Shown here in pieces: positions 59,794-64,000 of a stretch of 64,000 nt of DNA. The DNA is from Limnomonas spitsbergensis (taxonomy: Eukaryota > Chlorophyta > Chlorophyceae > Chlamydomonadales). A model generated the notes under the pieces. It worked only from the letters and a program-made list of their open reading frames with translations, had not been told where the DNA came from and did no database searches. How positions within the stretch are numbered: the stretch's first letter is position 1; every line of letters starts with the position of its first letter. Made by a program: the position numbers and the translations under genes. The stretch covers positions 1,054,001 through 1,118,000 of the forward strand of contig JAYJMM010000105.1 in the NCBI GenBank assembly GCA_037349105.1. Direction: 5' to 3'.

Positions 59794-60139
59794 GGATCTT
59801 GCCTAATCAGCCTGACCCAACGAATCCTGCTAAAGGTGTATGTGCTGTGGAGCTTGGAATTTCTTGTTGAGACAGCGGATCTGCCTTGGACAGCTAGAAA
59901 TCACTGAGCAGAGGATTTTTCATAGATATTCCAAGTCAATCCCTGCTTGCGCTGGGCGTGGCAACCCAGAAGCAGACGTAGCTTGAAGATCAGGCTGTGG
60001 AGTTATAAACCCAGCTGATAGTGCCTGTGCACCTGGACTTGCCTTTGTGGTGGAGTGCAAATTCCCAAGTGTTGACAGAAGTGGATCTGCGGATCAGTGA
60101 TTAAGTGGATTGCTGAGGCCGAGACTTCAGTGACCCAAG

Positions 60140-60660
60140 GCTGTGTGCAGGAATCACCGAAAGCTGCAGAACGCAGCTTGAGAGGAGCCTGCGAAGCTCG
60201 AGGAGCAATCTGCGCTGCAAAGCGGAAAGCGGACGAGACCCGCTTCACGCGGAATCATCCAAGGCTGCAGTCGCAGCTTGAGCGGAGCCTGCGGAGCCCG
60301 AAGGAAGCTGCGCTGCGAAGCGGAAGGAAATAGCGGACGAGACCCGCTATACGCGGAATCATCCAAGGCTGCAGTCGCAGCTTGAGCGGAGCCTGCGGAG
60401 CCCGAGGAGGAAGCCGCGCTGCGAAGCGGAAGAAAATAGCGGACGAGACCCGCTATACGCGGAATCATCCAAGGCTGCAGTCGCAGCTTGAGCGGAGCCT
60501 GCGGAGCCCGAGGAGGAAGCCGCGCTGCGAAGCGGAAGGAAATAGCGGACGAGACCCGCTATACGCGGAATCATCCAAGGCTGCAGTCGCAGCTTGAGCG
60601 GAACCTGCGGATCCCGAAGAGGAAGCTGCGCTGCAAAGCGGAAGGAATAGCGGACAAGAT
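60140..60660. repeat. ~106-bp tandem repeat, about five copies
   Basis: Units share ATCATCCAAGGCTGCAGTCG, CAGCTTGAGCGGAGCCTGCG and TAGCGGACGAGACCCGC. Recurrence starts at about 60145 (diverged), 60251, 60354, 60461 and 60568. The unit is not strictly a multiple of three, so frames shift between copies. The repeat leads directly into the plus-strand open frames at 60684. Confidence 0.9.
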
Positions 60661-60683
60661 CCAACCAGCCAGCAGCGGTCAAG

Positions 60684-60926
60684 ATGGAGCTGACAAGATC
60701 CAACGAGCCGCAGGCCCTGGTGGGGTCAGCCAAGCCGGTGGTGACCCAGCAGGTTTTGCAGAGGTGCAATGAACCGCGGGCCCAGAAGACGCTAGCGATT
60801 CCAGTGGGCAAGCCAGTACCCCAATCAACCCCGGATTTGTTAAGGCAGGGCCTGGAATATGCGCAGGGGTTGAAGCTGGGAGGAGGCACCCCTGAGTTGG
60901 TTTTGGATCCAGATACGGCAGTGTAG
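60684..60926 (+). CDS. Short open frame with segment repeated downstream
   Basis: An 80-residue frame from ATG to TAG. Its second half (STPDLLRQGLEYAQGLKL) is repeated, diverged, ~140 bp further on at about 60948-61040 (STPDFLRQGLEYAQWLKL). The composition suggests coding ancestry, perhaps a retroelement gag-like or repeat-built gene. Family not recognised. Confidence 0.3.
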   Translation: MELTRSNEPQALVGSAKPVVTQQVLQRCNEPRAQKTLAIPVGKPVPQSTPDLLRQGLEYAQGLKLGGGTPELVLDPDTAV

Positions 60927-61121
60927 CACACAGAGATCGGCCGAGGTGAGCCAGTGCCCCAATCAACCCCGGATTTTTTGAGGCAGGGCCTGGAATACGC
61001 ACAGTGGTTGAAACTCGTAGGAGGTGCATCTGAGTCGGCTCCAGATCCAAACACGGCTGTGTCGCAGCTCGGGGGCGCGGATCCATGCAGTGGGCCAGAA
61101 TACGCGACGCAGACGAGGCCG

Positions 61122-62459
61122 ATGGGAGTGGCAAGTGCTGCGCGACGCGTTAAAGAGGAGAGTGGGACGATGCCCCGTGGTGGAAAACAGGTGATTAGGA
61201 AACTTGCAGATCTACAGGCGGTAGAGGGAGCAAAAGCCGCCACCACTGAATGGCCCCCAGTAAAAAGGAAGGAGGACCTGGCCCAGCCGGTAGGGTGGAA
61301 GAGGCTAGGGCAGTGGGCCACTGGAGTGTGGAAAGTTGTGTGTGACGCAGAGCAGGTGGGGTTGGGCAATCTGGCTGTGCTGGTTGGCACCGCAGGTCGC
61401 GTGCCCTTGGAGGCACTGACCAGGTGTGTGGAGCAGCCAAGTATTCAGGTGTCCCCCAACGGCTGGTCCATATTTGAGATCCTCAGCAGTAAAGGTGAGC
61501 CAAGTCCCAGGCACCAACAGCAGACCCGAGGGAGTGCCCGTCCACCCAGGCGGGATAGCCTGGAAGCTAGCGAGCAGCTGCACCTGATCAACTGTGTTAC
61601 GGCAGGGAGTGCCTGTCCACCCAAGCCAGTGACCGGTGGTTGTGAGCCAGGCCAACTGCAGGTGCAGGCGTCACGACGGTGCTTGCAAATGGAGGCAGTT
61701 CCTGTGACACCTGTGGTGGCCGGTGGCTGTGAGCCAGACCAACTGCATGTGCAGGCGTCACGGCTGTGTTTGCAGAGAGAGGCAGTTCATGTGACACCTG
61801 TAGGGATCGGTGACTGCGAGCCATGCCAACTACAGGTGCAGGCGTCACGGCTGTGTTTGCAGAGAGATGCAGTTCCTGTGACACCTGTAGGGATCGGTGG
61901 CTGCGAGCCAGGCCAACTGCAGGTGCGTGCGTCACGGCTGTGTTTGCCGAGGGAGGCACCCCATGAGACACCTGTGGTGGCCGGTGGCTGCGAGCCGGGC
62001 CAACTGCAGGTGCGTGCGTCACGGCTGTGTTTGCCGAGGGAGGCACCCCATGAGACACCTGTGGTGGCCGGTGGCTGCGAGCCGGGCCAACTGCAGGTGC
62101 AGGCGTCACGGCTGTGTTTGCAGATGGAGGCAGCTCATGTGACACCTGTGGTGACCGGTGGCCACGAGCCGGGCCAACTGCAGGTGCAGGCGTCACGGCT
62201 GTGTTTGCAGAGAGAGGCAGTTCCTGTGACACCTGTAGGGATCGGTGACTGCGAGCCATGCCAACTACAGGTGCATGCGTCACGGCTGTGTTTGCAGAGA
62301 GAGGCAGTTCCTGTGACACCTGTAGGGATCGGTGACTGCGAGCCATGCCAACTACAGGTGCATGCGTCACGGCTGTGTTTGCAGAGAGATGTAGTTCCTG
62401 TGACACCTGTAGGGATCGGTGGCTGCGAGCCAAGCCAACTGCAGGTGCATGCGTCATGA
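61122..62459 (+). CDS. Repeat-built open frame, function unknown
   Basis: The frame is open from at least 60954 but has its first ATG at 61122 (MGVASAARRVKEESG). Residues 1-160 are non-repetitive and mixed, with segments such as KQVIRKLADLQAVEGAK and GNLAVLVGTAGRVPLEALTR. The rest is built from 29-residue repeats (GGCEPGQLQVQASRLCLQRE and variants) and ends in TGA at 62457-62459, although the repeats go on. A 4-bp insertion near 62971 also shifts the plus frame, while the minus strand has long frames of its own (61597-62892 and 62135-63997). It may be a gene eroded by repeat turnover. Strand and coding status are uncertain. Confidence 0.35.
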   Translation: MGVASAARRVKEESGTMPRGGKQVIRKLADLQAVEGAKAATTEWPPVKRKEDLAQPVGWKRLGQWATGVWKVVCDAEQVGLGNLAVLVGTAGRVPLEALTRCVEQPSIQVSPNGWSIFEILSSKGEPSPRHQQQTRGSARPPRRDSLEASEQLHLINCVTAGSACPPKPVTGGCEPGQLQVQASRRCLQMEAVPVTPVVAGGCEPDQLHVQASRLCLQREAVHVTPVGIGDCEPCQLQVQASRLCLQRDAVPVTPVGIGGCEPGQLQVRASRLCLPREAPHETPVVAGGCEPGQLQVRASRLCLPREAPHETPVVAGGCEPGQLQVQASRLCLQMEAAHVTPVVTGGHEPGQLQVQASRLCLQREAVPVTPVGIGDCEPCQLQVHASRLCLQREAVPVTPVGIGDCEPCQLQVHASRLCLQRDVVPVTPVGIGGCEPSQLQVHAS

Positions 62460-64000
62460 CTGTGTTTGCCGAGGGAGGCACCCCATGAAACACCTGTGGT
62501 GGCCGGTGGCTGTGAGCCAGGCCAACTGCAGATGCAGGCGTCACGGCTGTGTTTGCCGAGGGAGGCAGCCCATGTGACACATGTGGTGGCCGGTGGCTGC
62601 GAGCCGGGCCAACTGCAGGTGCAGGCGTCACGGCTGTGTTTGCAGAGAGAGGCAGTTCCTGTGACACCTGTAGGGATCGGTGACTGCGAGCCAGGCCACC
62701 TACAGGTGCAGGCGTCACGGCTGTGTTTGCAGACAGATGCAGTTCCTGTGACACCTGTAGGGATCGGTGGCTGCGAGCCAGGCCAACTGCAGGTGCAGGC
62801 GTCACTGCTGTGTTTGCCGAGGGAGGCACCCCATGAGACACCTGTGGTGGCCGGTGGCTGTGAGCCAGGCCAACTGCAGGTGCAGGCGTCACGGCTGTGT
62901 TTGCAGAGGGAGGACGTTCCTATGACACCTGTGGTGGCCGGTGGCTGTGAGCCGGGCCAACTGCAGGTGCAGGCAGGCGTCACGACGGTGCTTGCAGATG
63001 GAGGCAGCTCATGTGACACCTGTGGTGACCGGTGGCCACGAGCCGGGCCAACTGCAGGTGCAGGCGTCACGGCTGTGTTTGCAGAGAGAGGCAGTTCCTG
63101 TGACACCTGTAGGGATCGGTGACTGCGAGCCATGCCAACTACAGGTGCAGGCGTCACGGCTGTGTTTGCAGAGAGATGCAGTTCCTGTGACACCTGTAGG
63201 GATCGGTGGCTGCGAGCCAGGCCAACTGCAGGTGCATGCGTCATGGCTGTGTTTGCCGAGGGAGGCACCCCATGAGACACCTGTGGTGGCCGGTGGCTGT
63301 GAGCCAGGCCAACTGCAGGTGCAGGCGTCACGGCTGTGTTTGCCGAGGGAGGCAGCCCATGTGACACATGTGGTGGCCGGTGGCTGCGAGCCGGGCCAAC
63401 TGCAGGTGCAGGCGTCACGGCTGTGTTTGCAGAGAGAGGCAGTTCCTGTGACACCTGTAGGGATCGGTGACTGCGAGCCAGGCCAACTACAGGTGCAGGT
63501 GTCACGGCTGTGTTTGCAGAGGGAGGCAGCTCATGTGACACCTGTGGTGACCGGTGGCTGCGAGCCAGGCCAACTGCAGGTGCAGGCGTCACGGCTGTGT
63601 TTGCCGAGGGAGGCACCCCATGTGACACCTGTGGTGGCCGGTGGCTGCGAGCCGGGCCAACTGCAGGTGCAGGCGTCACGGCTGTGTTTGCAGAGGGAGG
63701 CAGTTCCTGTGACACCTGTGGTGGCCGGTGGCTGTGAGCCAGGTCAACTGCAGGTGCAGGCGTCACGACGGTGCTTGCAGAGGGAGGCAGCTCATGTGAC
63801 ACCTGTGGTGACCGGTGGCCACGAGCCGTGCCAACTGCAGGTGCATGCATCACGGCTGTGTTTGCCGACGGAGGCACCCCATGAGACACCTGTGGTGGCC
63901 GGTGGCTGTGAGCCAGGCCAACTGCAGGTGCAGGCGTCACGGCTGTGTTTGCAGAGAGAGGACGTTCCTGGTGACACCTGTGGTGACCGGTGGCCACGAG
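61620..64000. repeat. 87-bp (29-codon) tandem array, about 27 copies, continues past the window
   Basis: Each unit contains GAGCCAGGCCAACTGCAGG, GGCGTCACGGCTGTGTTTGC and GACACCTGT followed by GGTGGCC or AGGGATC. Variant blocks (GAGAGAGGCAGTTCC, GAGGGAGGCACCCC, AGATGGAGGCAGCTC) are shuffled between copies, and longer blocks of several units recur, a sign of higher-order duplication. Most units keep the 87-bp length. Confidence 0.95.

Overview
This is nuclear DNA of a green alga, most likely a chlamydomonadalean (volvocine-type) species. The evidence is a pherophorin-type extracellular-matrix gene, intron-dense genes with GT/AG borders, TTTAGGG-like telomeric motifs and very abundant minisatellites. 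No species name can be proved from the sequence. All gene models below were built by hand from reading frame, splice borders and phase; no database search was possible.

Layout. 1-2740 is mostly non-coding, with one possible membrane-protein exon on the minus strand. 2741-13361 (+) is a ten-exon pentatricopeptide-repeat (PPR) gene whose introns hold an 80-copy 14-bp array and a 48-copy 47-bp array. 13899-14153 (+) is a small exon ending in a membrane helix. 14855-24698 (-) is a twelve-exon gene for an ARM-TIR-SAM protein, a permuted relative of animal SARM1, with a 23-bp minisatellite in one intron. 24786-27501 is a tyrosine-recombinase (Crypton-like) element between 45-bp direct repeats.

29449-46833 (-) is a giant gene of roughly 4,850 codons. 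In order it encodes a signal peptide, a cysteine-rich ectodomain, a pherophorin domain split by an intron, a hydroxyproline-type Ser-Pro rod of about 2,000 residues, a second small ectodomain, one membrane helix, and a cytoplasmic tail of about 2,050 residues. The tail is built from five ~385-residue polyQ-containing tandem repeats. The rod produces a ~6 kb almost purely purine plus strand.

47-51.5 kb is repeat-rich. It holds zinc-finger fragments, a telomere-like insertion, a duplicated segment, and a 374-bp hAT-type MITE with a perfect 8-bp target duplication. 52202-57157 (+) is a CDK-family kinase (CDK5/Pho85-like) with a tandemly duplicated dead exon, followed by a second, unrelated 47-bp array. 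59.3-64 kb is a repeat-derived coding region: a 463-bp element with 23-bp inverted ends, a 106-bp array, then an 87-bp (29-codon) array that runs off the window.

The genes do not form a pathway. The two systems most worth following are the ARM-TIR-SAM protein (predicted NAD-consuming signalling) and the membrane-anchored pherophorin (a possible matrix-to-cytoplasm sensor).
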